Positions 1 to 5,446 of a DNA stretch of 10,349 nucleotides are shown here, one piece after another. Made by a program: the position numbers and the translations under genes. Each line of letters starts with the position of its first letter. The first letter of the stretch is position 1. The notes below the pieces were generated by a model. It did no database searches, had not been told where the DNA came from, and was given only the letters and a program-made list of their open reading frames with translations. This DNA comes from JAZQUM01 sp045631305. GTDB lineage: Bacteria > Bacillota > Clostridia > Oscillospirales > Oscillospiraceae. Where the stretch lies: the NCBI GenBank assembly GCA_045631305.1, contig JAZQUM010000109.1, positions 1 to 10,349 on the forward strand. Reading direction: 5' to 3'.

Positions 1-539
1 GTCTCGTCCGGCGACGAAAGACGTCTTTCGTTCACATTCCGATCGGAATGTGAAACATAACTGCCAAAAGTAGCATACAGTGTGCTCATGGCAATCCCTG
101 TTACCCGCATGGCGTGTTCTTTGCCGTGTTCTGTCAGCATGCGGATCACAAAATCGTTTCGCAGGTCTTTTAACGTGATGTCTTTCAGGGCTTCTTCCGT
201 GGAAAGGGCGGCGGAAGCAAGGCGGGAAATATGCACGGAAGTGGGGTGGCTGCGAGCAGTGAGGATCACATAAGGGGAACTGCGGCGCAAAGGCGCGTCA
301 TAGCGCTGATGCAAAGCTGCCGAAAGGTCTGCAGTCAGAGGAACCGTATGGGTGGGGAGGTGAAGCTCGCCTTGCTCCAGATCTACCTGCTCCCAAGTAA
401 GCGCGTGCATTTCGGGGCGGTTGAGGCCGGCTTGCCATGCAAGGCGCAAAATCAGTTCCTCCGCCTGTCCTGCATATCGCGTCAGCAAGCGCTGCAAAGC
501 GGCTTCATCGGGCCGCCGGAGAGTTTTTTCTTCTTTCAT
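1..539 (-). CDS. Tyrosine recombinase/integrase-like protein with degenerate active site (3' end cut by window)
   Basis: The frame is open from the ATG at 539 to the window edge (179 codons, no stop seen), so the C-terminus is missing. It resembles the catalytic domain of tyrosine recombinases: residues 38-54 (GLNRPEMHALTWEQVDL) match the box I pattern 'GLRxSELxxLxWxDID', 122-130 (TLKDLRNDF) match 'HDLRHTF', and about 145-161 match the 'LGHxS...Y' end. By-eye alignment puts Asn40 at the first catalytic Arg and Lys124 at the HxxR His. Arg127 is kept, LGH reads TGI, and Phe158 falls where the Tyr nucleophile is expected, with Tyr155 and Tyr161 close by. The beta-hairpin Lys is not obvious and there is no N-terminal core-binding domain. 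I infer a domesticated or inactive recombinase relative. It has its own promoter (572-600) and a weak AGGTG-type ribosome site, and is divergent from gap. The family call is fairly firm, loss of catalysis less so, and the role is unknown. Confidence 0.7.
   Translation of the reverse strand, partial: MKEEKTLRRPDEAALQRLLTRYAGQAEELILRLAWQAGLNRPEMHALTWEQVDLEQGELHLPTHTVPLTADLSAALHQRYDAPLRRSSPYVILTARSHPTSVHISRLASAALSTEEALKDITLKDLRNDFVIRMLTEHGKEHAMRVTGIAMSTLYATFGSYVSHSDRNVNERRLSSPDE
15..30. repeat. 16-bp perfect palindrome
   Basis: CGAAAGACGTCTTTCG equals its own reverse complement. It lies inside the 3' coding part of the recombinase-like gene and directly abuts the next palindrome. Confidence 0.85.
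31..54. repeat. 24-bp perfect palindrome
   Basis: The 12 bases TTCACATTCCGA (31-42) are followed at once by their exact reverse complement (43-54), with no spacer. It is in frame within the recombinase-like gene (codons for SHSDRNVN) and downstream, in the reading direction, of the conserved recombinase region. The role is unknown. It may be an intergenic repeat that has extended the reading frame, or a protein-binding site. Confidence 0.85.
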
Positions 540-571
540 AGGCACACCTGCTTTGAGATATTCTTATTCAC

Positions 572-600
572 AATGTACGGCACGGAAGAGAAAAAGTCAA
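572..600 (-). promoter_or_regulatory. Sigma-A-type promoter for the recombinase-like gene
   Basis: On the minus strand TTGACT (600-595) is followed after 17 bases by TACATT (577-572). This predicts a transcript start near 565 and a leader of about 26 nt before the ATG at 539. The -35 matches 5 of 6 consensus bases and the -10 matches 4 of 6. Confidence 0.6.
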
Positions 601-628
601 TATATCCCTTTGTGAAGGGTTTTGTTTT

Positions 629-718
629 TTGTTGAAACAACAATTTGCGTTGACGCGAAAAGTGTTGGTTTAACAGGGTTGGTTTTCGTTGCAACAATTA
701 TTGTTAAAAACAAAACAA
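629..718. promoter_or_regulatory. Cluster of TTGTT/AACAA dyads upstream of gap; possible Rex-type operator
   Basis: Several dyads lie in this A/T-rich stretch: TTGTTGAAACAACAA (629-643), TGTTGGTTTAACA (663-675), AACAATTATTGTT (694-706) and TTGTTAAAAACAAAACAA (701-718). The last differs at two of 14 fixed bases from the clostridial redox regulator Rex operator as I remember it (TTGTTAA-N4-TTAACAA). Rex regulation of gap is known in some Firmicutes. These sites are 70 or more bases upstream of the best promoter, so the link is only suggestive, and A/T-rich DNA makes chance matches common. Confidence 0.3.
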
Positions 719-787
719 AAACCGTAATTTTGCACTAATTTTGCAACTTTTTCGAAAAATTTTCTGCTATGTTTTTTGTGAAAAGGA

Positions 788-816
788 TAGACAAAACCAT
801 TTTCGCCTGCTATAGT
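788..816 (+). promoter_or_regulatory. Sigma-A-type promoter of gap
   Basis: TAGACA (788-793), a 17-base spacer and TATAGT (811-816) form a good vegetative promoter. They predict a start near 823 and a leader of about 46 nt before the ATG at 869. Confidence 0.65.
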
Positions 817-868
817 GAGCATGTCAGCCGAAAGGTTGAATAATAAAAATTTTCGTGAGGGTTTGCAT

Positions 869-1891
869 ATGAGCATCAAGATCGGTATCAATGGTTTCGG
901 CCGTATCGGCCGCGTGGCACTGCGTAACCTGATGGAGCGCGGTGAAGGCTATGAACTTTGCGGCATTAACCTGCGCAAGGCAGATCTGGATTACATGGTT
1001 TACATGGTAAAGTATGACACCGTGTTCCATGGTTTCCGTGGCACCATCGAGCGTCTGGGCGAAGAGCTCATCATCAACGGCAAACCCGTTAAGGTATACA
1101 GCCAGAACGACGCTGCTCTCATTCCCTGGGAAGATTGCGGCGCTGAGTACATCATCGAATCCACCGGTGCATATTGCACCACCGAAAGCGCAGGCCGCCA
1201 CCTGAAGGGCGGCGCCAAGAAGGTTGTTATCACCGCTCCCGATAAGGACGGCGTGACTCCTACCTTCGTTATGGGCGTTAACCATGAAAAGTATGAGTCC
1301 AGCATGAACGTTGTTTCCAACGCATCCTGCACCACCAACTGCCTGGCGCCCCTGACCAAGGTTGTTCATGAAACTTTCGGCATTGAGCAGGCTCTCATGA
1401 GCACCATCCATTCTTCCACCGCAAAGCAGAAGGCCGTTGACTCCCGTGCCGGCCGCGACTGGAGAACCGGCCGCAGCGTTATGGGCAACATCATTCCTTC
1501 TTCCACCGGCGCTGCAAAGGCAGTTGGCCGCGTTATTCCCGAACTCAACGGCAAGATGACCGGTATGTCTTTCCGCGTTCCCACCAACGATGTTTCCGTT
1601 GTTGACCTGACCGCTCGCCTCAAGACCAGCGCTACCTATGCTGACGTTTGCTATGCTATCCGCAAGGCCAGCGAAACCTATCTTAAGGGCATTCTGGACT
1701 ACACCGCAGATCAGGTAGTTTCTTCCGATATGATCGGCAACGCTCACACCTGCATCTTTGACGAATCTGCCGGTATCATGCTGGAAGACAACTTCGTTAA
1801 GCTCATTGCCTGGTACGATAACGAATGGGGTTATGCAGACAAGGTCATCGAACTCATTACCCATATGTACAAGGTTGACCACGCTGAATAA
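869..1891 (+). CDS. gap: Glyceraldehyde-3-phosphate dehydrogenase, phosphorylating
   Basis: A 340-residue cytosolic enzyme that oxidises glyceraldehyde 3-phosphate to 1,3-bisphosphoglycerate in glycolysis, reversible in gluconeogenesis. The ATG at 869 is chosen because MSIKIGINGFGRIGR is the family's normal N-terminus and GTGAGGG (855-861) lies 7 bases ahead. An in-frame ATG at 815 falls inside the promoter. The Rossmann motif NGFGRIGR, catalytic Cys154 in SNASCTTN, His181 and the C-terminal WYDNEWGY are all present. Two coenzyme-selecting positions look unusual. The Asp that normally follows 'IN' and binds the adenosine ribose is Leu35 (INLRKAD, one residue longer than usual). The Pro of the 'VDGPSHKDWRGGR' loop is Arg193 (VDSRAGRDWRTGR). 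This could mean altered NAD/NADP preference. The gene is monocistronic, with a strong terminator after it. Identity is very secure; coenzyme use is inference. Confidence 0.97.
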   Translation: MSIKIGINGFGRIGRVALRNLMERGEGYELCGINLRKADLDYMVYMVKYDTVFHGFRGTIERLGEELIINGKPVKVYSQNDAALIPWEDCGAEYIIESTGAYCTTESAGRHLKGGAKKVVITAPDKDGVTPTFVMGVNHEKYESSMNVVSNASCTTNCLAPLTKVVHETFGIEQALMSTIHSSTAKQKAVDSRAGRDWRTGRSVMGNIIPSSTGAAKAVGRVIPELNGKMTGMSFRVPTNDVSVVDLTARLKTSATYADVCYAIRKASETYLKGILDYTADQVVSSDMIGNAHTCIFDESAGIMLEDNFVKLIAWYDNEWGYADKVIELITHMYKVDHAE

Positions 1892-1906
1892 AACTGAAAA
1901 TGAAAA

Positions 1907-1930
1907 GCCGCCCTATGGGCGGCTTTTTTT
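1907..1930 (+). terminator. Rho-independent terminator of gap
   Basis: GCCGCCC (1907-1913), loop TAT and GGGCGGC (1917-1923) are followed by seven T. It lies 15 bases after the gap stop. Confidence 0.95.
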
Positions 1931-1935
1931 CGCGC

Positions 1936-1964
1936 AAAAAAAGGGGTGCCTTTCGGCACCCCTT
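1936..1964 (-). terminator. Rho-independent terminator of hpf
   Basis: AAGGGGTGCC (1941-1950), a four-base loop and GGCACCCCTT (1955-1964) form a 10-bp stem. Read on the minus strand it ends in a run of seven T, including the last two stem bases (1942-1936). With the gap terminator it separates the convergent gap and hpf transcripts. Confidence 0.92.
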
Positions 1965-1978
1965 GTATCTATCATCTA

Positions 1979-2518
1979 TTAAGCGTATTCCTCGGTTTCA
2001 ATGAGACCGGAGCCGCCGCTCTTGCGCTTGTAAGCAACAGAGATGGCATTGGTGTCTTCATTGCGGAATACGAAGAAATTGTGATCCAGCAGGTTCATTT
2101 GCAGGATAGCTTCCTCAGCCGTCATAGGCTTAACGGCAAAGCGCTTGGTACGGACGATATCAAATTCGGTTTCTTCAGCCACTTCGAAGACATCGTCTGC
2201 TGCAACGGCACCTTCGGTGCGCAGTTTCTTGGAAAGACGAGTCTTGTTCTTGCGGATCTGACGATCGATATAGCTCAGAGCTACATCGATGGCACCGCGC
2301 ATATCGCCATCGGGAGCTTCTTCCTGGGCACGAAACAGCATGTCACCGCCACGGATGGTTACTTCAACGACACAGCGATGATTCTTTTCCACGGCGAAGG
2401 TCACAAGTGCGGTTGCCTCCTCCCGGAAATACCGATCCAGCTTGGAGAATTTCTTTTCGGCATATTCCTTAATGGAGTCATTCAGGGCAACTTTCTTACA
2501 GGTAAATGTGAACTTCAT
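1979..2518 (-). CDS. hpf: Ribosome hibernation promoting factor, long form
   Basis: A 179-residue protein that, in the long-form HPF/RaiA family, binds the 30S subunit and pairs 70S ribosomes into inactive 100S dimers in stationary phase. The N-terminal S30AE domain (about 1-100) starts MKFTFTCKKVALNDSIKEYA and contains AIDVALSYIDRQIRKNK. An acidic linker follows, then the C-terminal dimerisation domain (about 120-179), with VRTKRFAVKPMTAEEAILQM and a closing YKRKSGGSGLIE typical of the family. The ATG at 2518 has AAAGGAG 7 bases ahead. The gene is flanked by its own promoter and terminator, so it is probably monocistronic. Identity is secure. Confidence 0.96.
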   Translation of the reverse strand: MKFTFTCKKVALNDSIKEYAEKKFSKLDRYFREEATALVTFAVEKNHRCVVEVTIRGGDMLFRAQEEAPDGDMRGAIDVALSYIDRQIRKNKTRLSKKLRTEGAVAADDVFEVAEETEFDIVRTKRFAVKPMTAEEAILQMNLLDHNFFVFRNEDTNAISVAYKRKSGGSGLIETEEYA

Positions 2519-2589
2519 ATGCTTGCTCCTTTCGCGGTCCCGACCTCGGGGGTGATGAGAGGGGCGGTGTTGCTCCTCTTCTTGTCGGG

Positions 2590-2618
2590 ATTATAACATA
2601 TCTCCAATAAAAAAGGAA
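2590..2618 (-). promoter_or_regulatory. Extended -10 promoter of hpf
   Basis: On the minus strand TATAAT (2595-2590) is preceded by TGT, an extended -10. A weak -35, TTCCTT (2618-2613), lies 17 bases upstream. The predicted start near 2583 gives a leader of about 65 nt. Stationary-phase control of hpf is known in Bacillota, but no sigma-B or sigma-H motif was convincing here. Confidence 0.65.
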
Positions 2619-2812
2619 TAGGCGGCGGCGGAATTTGGTTATTTGCACAAAAAGAGAGCGGTTTTTTCATCACGGGAAGAATAACAAAGAGGACGGGAAA
2701 AGTGCCCTAAAATGGGGCTTTCGCAAAGAAAGGAGAATTTGTCCCAAGGGGTAAGTTAGCAAAAAAAGAAATAGTGGCAAAGAAAAAAATTTGAAAATTT
2801 TGCGCAAAACGC
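2619..2812. other. Intergenic region hpf-divIC, no gene seen
   Basis: This A/T- and purine-rich stretch lies between the hpf promoter and the divIC terminator. It has no supported reading frame. A 12-bp palindrome, TTTTGCGCAAAA, is at 2798-2809. A 51-codon minus-strand frame (2670-2515) was rejected. Confidence 0.6.
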
Positions 2813-2845
2813 AAAAAAGCACGGCAGAACTTCTGCCGTGCTTTT
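2813..2845 (-). terminator. Terminator at the end of the divIC transcript
   Basis: A perfect 15-bp stem (2815-2829 with 2831-2845, single-base centre at 2830) contains GCACGGCAGAA and its complement. On the minus strand it ends in TTTTTT. It lies 11 bases after the divIC stop, and the symmetric A/T ends could also stop plus-strand transcription. Confidence 0.92.
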
Positions 2846-2856
2846 GAATGATCCTA

Positions 2857-3159
2857 TTAGTTGCTGACGTCGTAAAACACTTTTTCGCCGGGTTTTACCA
2901 TGCCGTCATCGCGGGCAATTTCCTCAATCAGGTTGGGGTCGTCTGCGCTGTCCAGCTGGCGGCGGAGGGCGTCGTTTTCCTCCTGCTGCAGGGCGATCTG
3001 TTCTGCAAGGGCGGTTTCTTCTGCCTTGGCTGCAGTGATCTTGCCGTGGAGCATCCACACCTGCACGCCTACAAAGATCACAGCAATGAAAAGAATGATC
3101 TTGGTGATCAAGCTGGACTTCACACCTGTTTTCTTTTTTGCGGCTTTCTTTTTTGCCAT
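2857..3159 (-). CDS. divIC: DivIC/FtsB-type septum formation initiator
   Basis: A 100-residue bitopic membrane protein of the FtsB/DivIC family, which joins FtsL and DivIB/FtsQ in the division complex that activates septal cell-wall synthesis. It has a basic cytosolic start (MAKKKAAKKKTG), one membrane helix (about 18-37, LITKIILFIAVIFVGVQVWM), a coiled coil (about 40-71) and the family's C-terminal box IEEIARDDGMVKPGEKVF. The ATG at 3159 is preferred over an in-frame ATG at 3192 because CTCCTTT (3168-3174, AAAGGAG on this strand) sits 8 bases ahead and the product then starts with the usual Lys-rich tail. It is the last gene of the cluster, overlaps the yabQ 3' end by 40 bp out of frame, and occupies the same place as divIC in B. 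subtilis. Confidence 0.88.
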   Translation of the reverse strand: MAKKKAAKKKTGVKSSLITKIILFIAVIFVGVQVWMLHGKITAAKAEETALAEQIALQQEENDALRRQLDSADDPNLIEEIARDDGMVKPGEKVFYDVSN

Positions 3160-3620
3160 TGCCGTGTCTCCTTTGTGTTCTGCGGTTTCCAAAACAACAT
3201 TATAGCGTACTTCTCCCCGAAATAAAAGAGCTTTTTACAGCTTTTCCTCACTTTTTGCGCCATGCGCAAGAAGAGGCGGCGGGGTGCATCCCAAAAGAAC
3301 AAGGCGAGCAAAAAGCAGTCCAGCCAAAAATTCCAGATGGGACGAAAAAAAGCGGCAGGCAGCAAGAAATAGATTACCGCCCCCAGCATGATAGCAAGCA
3401 GCAGATACAGCTGTGGACGTCCATTGCCCAGTTCTAAAGTGAGAAGGAAGAGGGTTGCTGCGGCGCAAAGGCAATAGAGCCCATCCAGCAAGGCGGTAGT
3501 CAAGGGTGAGGCGAAGCGGCAGCGCAGTGCAGCAAAGAGATCATAAACAAGGGCAAAGGAAGCGCCTGAGAGAAGGGCCAAAAAGAACATGAGCAGCTGC
3601 TCTTGAATCGGGATTGTCAC
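3120..3620 (-). CDS. yabQ: Spore cortex membrane protein YabQ
   Basis: A 166-residue very hydrophobic protein. It matches the YabQ family start (here TIPIQEQLLMFFLALLSGA, then YDLFAALR), has about four predicted membrane segments (roughly 7-30, 42-62, 69-90, 94-110) and a strongly basic C-terminal tail. In B. subtilis YabQ is needed for spore cortex formation and sits in the forespore membranes. The GTG at 3620 is my chosen start: it lies one base after the yabP stop and gives the usual N-terminus. An ATG at 3674 would read 54 bases of yabP in another frame and adds a non-conserved segment. No clear ribosome site precedes the GTG, so translation is probably coupled to yabP. The last 40 bp overlap divIC. 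Confidence 0.85.
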   Translation of the reverse strand: MTIPIQEQLLMFFLALLSGASFALVYDLFAALRCRFASPLTTALLDGLYCLCAAATLFLLTLELGNGRPQLYLLLAIMLGAVIYFLLPAAFFRPIWNFWLDCFLLALFFWDAPRRLFLRMAQKVRKSCKKLFYFGEKYAIMLFWKPQNTKETRQWQKRKPQKRKQV

Positions 3621-3621
3621 G

Positions 3622-3891
3622 TTAAGCAAAAAGGCGGGAGAAGAAACCGTGACCCCGGGAGTCGATTTCTTCATAAATCAGGGAATACACCGTGCCGCTG
3701 ACGGCCATTTCACCCCCGTCCAAACTCAAACGGTCAATATGCAGGTTTTCACCCGTGACGGTGAGTTCTCCCAAAGAGGTATGGAGCACGATTTCGTTTT
3801 CGTCAAACCGTTCCACGTGATCCACTCCGGAAAGGGTCAGTTTTTCCCGCCCATCCAGCGTCAGGTGGTGAGGAAGAGTATCATAGGTCAT
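3622..3891 (-). CDS. yabP: Sporulation protein YabP
   Basis: An 89-residue soluble protein of the YabP/YqfC sporulation family. It begins MTYDTLPHHLTLDGREKLTLSGV and continues with alternating beta-strand segments such as VERFDENEIVLHTSLGELTV and LHIDRLSLDGGEMAVSGTV. In B. subtilis it is made under sigma-E in the mother cell and is needed for spore formation, acting with YabQ. The ATG at 3891 has GGGAGG 6 bases ahead; an in-frame ATG at 3921 has no ribosome site and lies in a hairpin loop. That hairpin (3898-3933) covers the ribosome site, and a sigma-E-like promoter overlaps its 5' arm. The gene sits between yabO and yabQ. Confidence 0.88.
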   Translation of the reverse strand: MTYDTLPHHLTLDGREKLTLSGVDHVERFDENEIVLHTSLGELTVTGENLHIDRLSLDGGEMAVSGTVYSLIYEEIDSRGHGFFSRLFA

Positions 3892-3933
3892 AAAAAGCCT
3901 CCCATATCCTTGATGCTTCATGTATATGGGAGG
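3892..3933 (-). promoter_or_regulatory. Hairpin that hides the yabP ribosome binding site or acts as a terminator
   Basis: On the minus strand CCTCCCATAT (3933-3924), a 16-nt loop and ATATGGGAGG (3907-3898) form a perfect 10-bp stem. Its 3' arm is the yabP Shine-Dalgarno sequence, followed by CTTTTT and the ATG. The shape fits both a Shine-Dalgarno-sequestering element and a weak intrinsic terminator for transcripts coming from yabO. Confidence 0.7.
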
Positions 3934-3949
3934 GAGAGATCAATTATTC
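3920..3949 (-). promoter_or_regulatory. Candidate sigma-E promoter of yabP-yabQ
   Basis: On the minus strand GAATAAT (3949-3943, spanning the yabO stop), a 14-base spacer and CATATACAT (3928-3920) resemble the B. subtilis sigma-E pattern as I recall it (kmATATT, 14-15 bases, CATACAmT), with one mismatch in the -35 and two in the -10. The predicted start near 3913 falls inside the loop of the hairpin above. Sigma-E control of yabP is known in B. subtilis. Confidence 0.45.
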
Positions 3950-4189
3950 ACTTACTTCGCGGTACATGGCGGCGGCATCTGCCTTGGAGACATTGTCTGC
4001 CACGGTGATGACTTCCACCTGTAAAGTTCTTGCGCCAAAATGCAGCGCCAAAATATCGCCCACCTTCACATCGTAAGAGGCGCGCTGCACCTTGCCGTTG
4101 ACTTCCACAAGGCCGTTATCACAGGCTTCATTAGCCACGGTGCGGCGCTTGATGAGGCGGGATACTTTTAAATATTTGTCCAGTCGCAT
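3944..4189 (-). CDS. rqcP: S4-domain RNA-binding protein, YabO/RqcP type
   Basis: An 81-residue protein that is almost entirely an S4 RNA-binding domain: MRLDKYLKVSRLIKRRTVANEA, then NGLVEVNGKVQRASYDVKVGD. It has the size and gene neighbourhood of B. subtilis YabO (RqcP), which works with RqcH on stalled 50S subunits to add C-terminal alanine tails in ribosome quality control. The E. coli relative is HslR (Hsp15). The ATG at 4189 has GGAAAGGA shortly upstream. No promoter was found in the 27 bases between the HU terminator and this gene, so expression probably depends on readthrough. The family call is firm; RqcP function is inferred from synteny. Confidence 0.85.
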   Translation of the reverse strand: MRLDKYLKVSRLIKRRTVANEACDNGLVEVNGKVQRASYDVKVGDILALHFGARTLQVEVITVADNVSKADAAAMYREVSE

Positions 4190-4215
4190 AAGAGGTCCTT
4201 TCCTGCAGAGGGGTT

Positions 4216-4252
4216 AAAAATACCGATGCACTTTACGGTGCATCGGTATTTT
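4216..4252 (-). terminator. Terminator after the HU gene (internal to the cluster)
   Basis: A 15-bp stem (4217-4231 with 4238-4252; core TACCGATGCAC) has a six-base loop and is followed on the minus strand by TTTTT. It lies 10 bases after the HU stop and just before yabO. It probably cuts HU transcripts and lowers expression of yabO onward. Confidence 0.85.
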
Positions 4253-4262
4253 ATAATGTTTC

Positions 4263-4538
4263 TTACTTGGAAACAGCGTCCTTCAGAGCCTTACCAGCCT
4301 TGAAAGTGGGAATGGTGGAAGCGGGGATCTTGATGCTTTCCTTGGTCTTGGGGTTACGGCCAATGCGTTCAGCTCTCTTCTTGGATTCGAAAGAGCCAAA
4401 GCCTACCAGCTGTACCTTTTCGCCGGAAGCCAGAGCTTCGGAAATGGTATCCAGAACAGCGGATACAACAGCTTCGGTTTCCTTCTTGGAAACGCCAGCC
4501 TTTTCAGCAGCAGCGCTAATGAGTTCAGCCTTATTCAT
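4263..4538 (-). CDS. hup: HU family DNA-binding protein
   Basis: A 91-residue nucleoid protein that binds and bends DNA as a dimer. It starts MNKAELISAAAEKAGVSKKE, has the GFGSFESKKRAERIGRNPKT segment leading into the DNA-binding arm (about 52-76) and ends TIPTFKAGKALKDAV, all standard for HU. The ATG at 4538 has AGGAGG 7 bases ahead; an in-frame ATG at 4586 lacks family similarity. HU is placed between mazG and yabO, which is not so in B. subtilis but seems usual in many Clostridia from memory. A strong terminator follows. No convincing separate promoter was found in the 75-base gap after mazG. Confidence 0.96.
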   Translation of the reverse strand: MNKAELISAAAEKAGVSKKETEAVVSAVLDTISEALASGEKVQLVGFGSFESKKRAERIGRNPKTKESIKIPASTIPTFKAGKALKDAVSK

Positions 4539-4594
4539 ATTACATCCTCCTAATAAGTTGCACCGGCAAAAACCGGATACATACATCTATATCT

Positions 4595-4616
4595 CAAAAC
4601 GGAAAGCTCCGTTTTA
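4595..4616 (-). terminator. Weak hairpin overlapping the mazG stop
   Basis: AAAACGGA (4596-4603) and TCCGTTTT (4608-4615) form an 8-bp stem with a four-base loop. Read on the minus strand it ends in only four T, then G. It could be a leaky terminator between mazG and HU. Confidence 0.4.
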
Positions 4617-5408
4617 AGCCTGATTGGATTTTGCCTCGTTCCAGAGAGCTGTCAAGTCGGAAAGGGGCATGTCGGCAAGGGACTTGCCTGCCTCAGCTGC
4701 CTGCTGCTCCACATAGCGGAAGCGGCGCAGGAACTTTTCGCAGGTGCCCTGCAGAGCCGTTTCGGGATCTACTCCGGCAAAGCGGCCAACTTTGACTGCG
4801 GCGAAAAGAACATCGCCCAGTTCTTCTTCAATGCCTTCTCCTGCGGCAACGGCCTGAGAAAGCTCTTCGGTCTCTTCGTGAAGCTTGTCCACCGCACCGG
4901 AGATATCGGCCCAGTCAAAACCGCCCTTGGCAGCTTTGGCCTGGATCTTTTCGGCGCGCCAGAGAGCCGGCAGAGATCGGGCCACGGAATCGCAGGCATC
5001 AAAGGTGGTGCGCTGGCCCTTCTCTTCCCGCTTGAGCTGCTCCCAGTTTACCAGCACTTCCTCTTCGCCGCTGACGGAGACGGTGCCGAAAACGTGGGGG
5101 TGGCGGAAGATCAGCTTCTTGCAAACCTGATCGGTGACATCCGTCAGGTTGAAGCGGCCTGCATCTTCTTCGATATGGATGTTGAAGAGGACCTGCATCA
5201 GCATATCCCCCAACTCCTCGCACATCAGCGCGGGATCGTCTTTATCGAAGCCTTCCACCGCTTCGTAAGCTTCTTCCAGGAAGTTGCGGCGGTTGGAAGC
5301 GTGGGTCTGCACCTGATCCCAGGGGCAGCCTTCAGGACCGCGCAGAATGCGCAGAACTTCGATCAAGTCATCAAATGTATAGATGTCTTTGTATTTAAAA
5401 TTTACCAT
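4614..5408 (-). CDS. mazG: Nucleoside triphosphate pyrophosphohydrolase MazG
   Basis: A 264-residue cytosolic enzyme, the usual length for two-domain MazG, which hydrolyses (d)NTPs to monophosphates and pyrophosphate. The first domain carries GPEGCPWDQVQTH (24-36), LEEAYE (44-49) and EELGD (64-68). The second carries HEETEEL (177-183) and EEELGD (194-199). The acidic residues are the Mg-binding sets, and both domains look intact. The ATG at 5408 fits the family start but has only AGGA as a ribosome site, 38 bases after the flippase gene. It corresponds to yabN in B. subtilis, although that protein also has an N-terminal methylase domain that is missing here. Confidence 0.95.
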   Translation of the reverse strand: MVNFKYKDIYTFDDLIEVLRILRGPEGCPWDQVQTHASNRRNFLEEAYEAVEGFDKDDPALMCEELGDMLMQVLFNIHIEEDAGRFNLTDVTDQVCKKLIFRHPHVFGTVSVSGEEEVLVNWEQLKREEKGQRTTFDACDSVARSLPALWRAEKIQAKAAKGGFDWADISGAVDKLHEETEELSQAVAAGEGIEEELGDVLFAAVKVGRFAGVDPETALQGTCEKFLRRFRYVEQQAAEAGKSLADMPLSDLTALWNEAKSNQA

Positions 5409-5446
5409 ATAAATTTTCCTATTGCAAGTAAAAAGTTACAAAAAAT

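Noticed and set aside
606..630. CCCTT-TGTG-AAGGG hairpin followed by T-rich DNA
   Set aside because: The stem is only 5 bp and no plus-strand gene lies upstream for it to terminate.
824..1882. Long minus-strand open frame antisense to gap
   Set aside because: The gap frame is certain, and biased codon use in highly expressed genes often leaves the opposite strand open. The translation resembles no protein family.
2538..2590. Inverted repeat GTCGGGA/TCCCGAC around the hpf leader
   Set aside because: One arm lies between the -10 and the predicted transcript start, so it would mostly not be in the RNA. No regulator site was recognised.
1946..2596. Plus-strand open frame opposite hpf
   Set aside because: It begins inside the hpf terminator and runs antisense to a clear hpf gene, with no family resemblance.
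2515..2670. 51-codon minus-strand frame whose TGA overlaps the hpf ATG
   Set aside because: It has no ribosome site and spans the hpf -10, so the hpf transcript would not carry its start.
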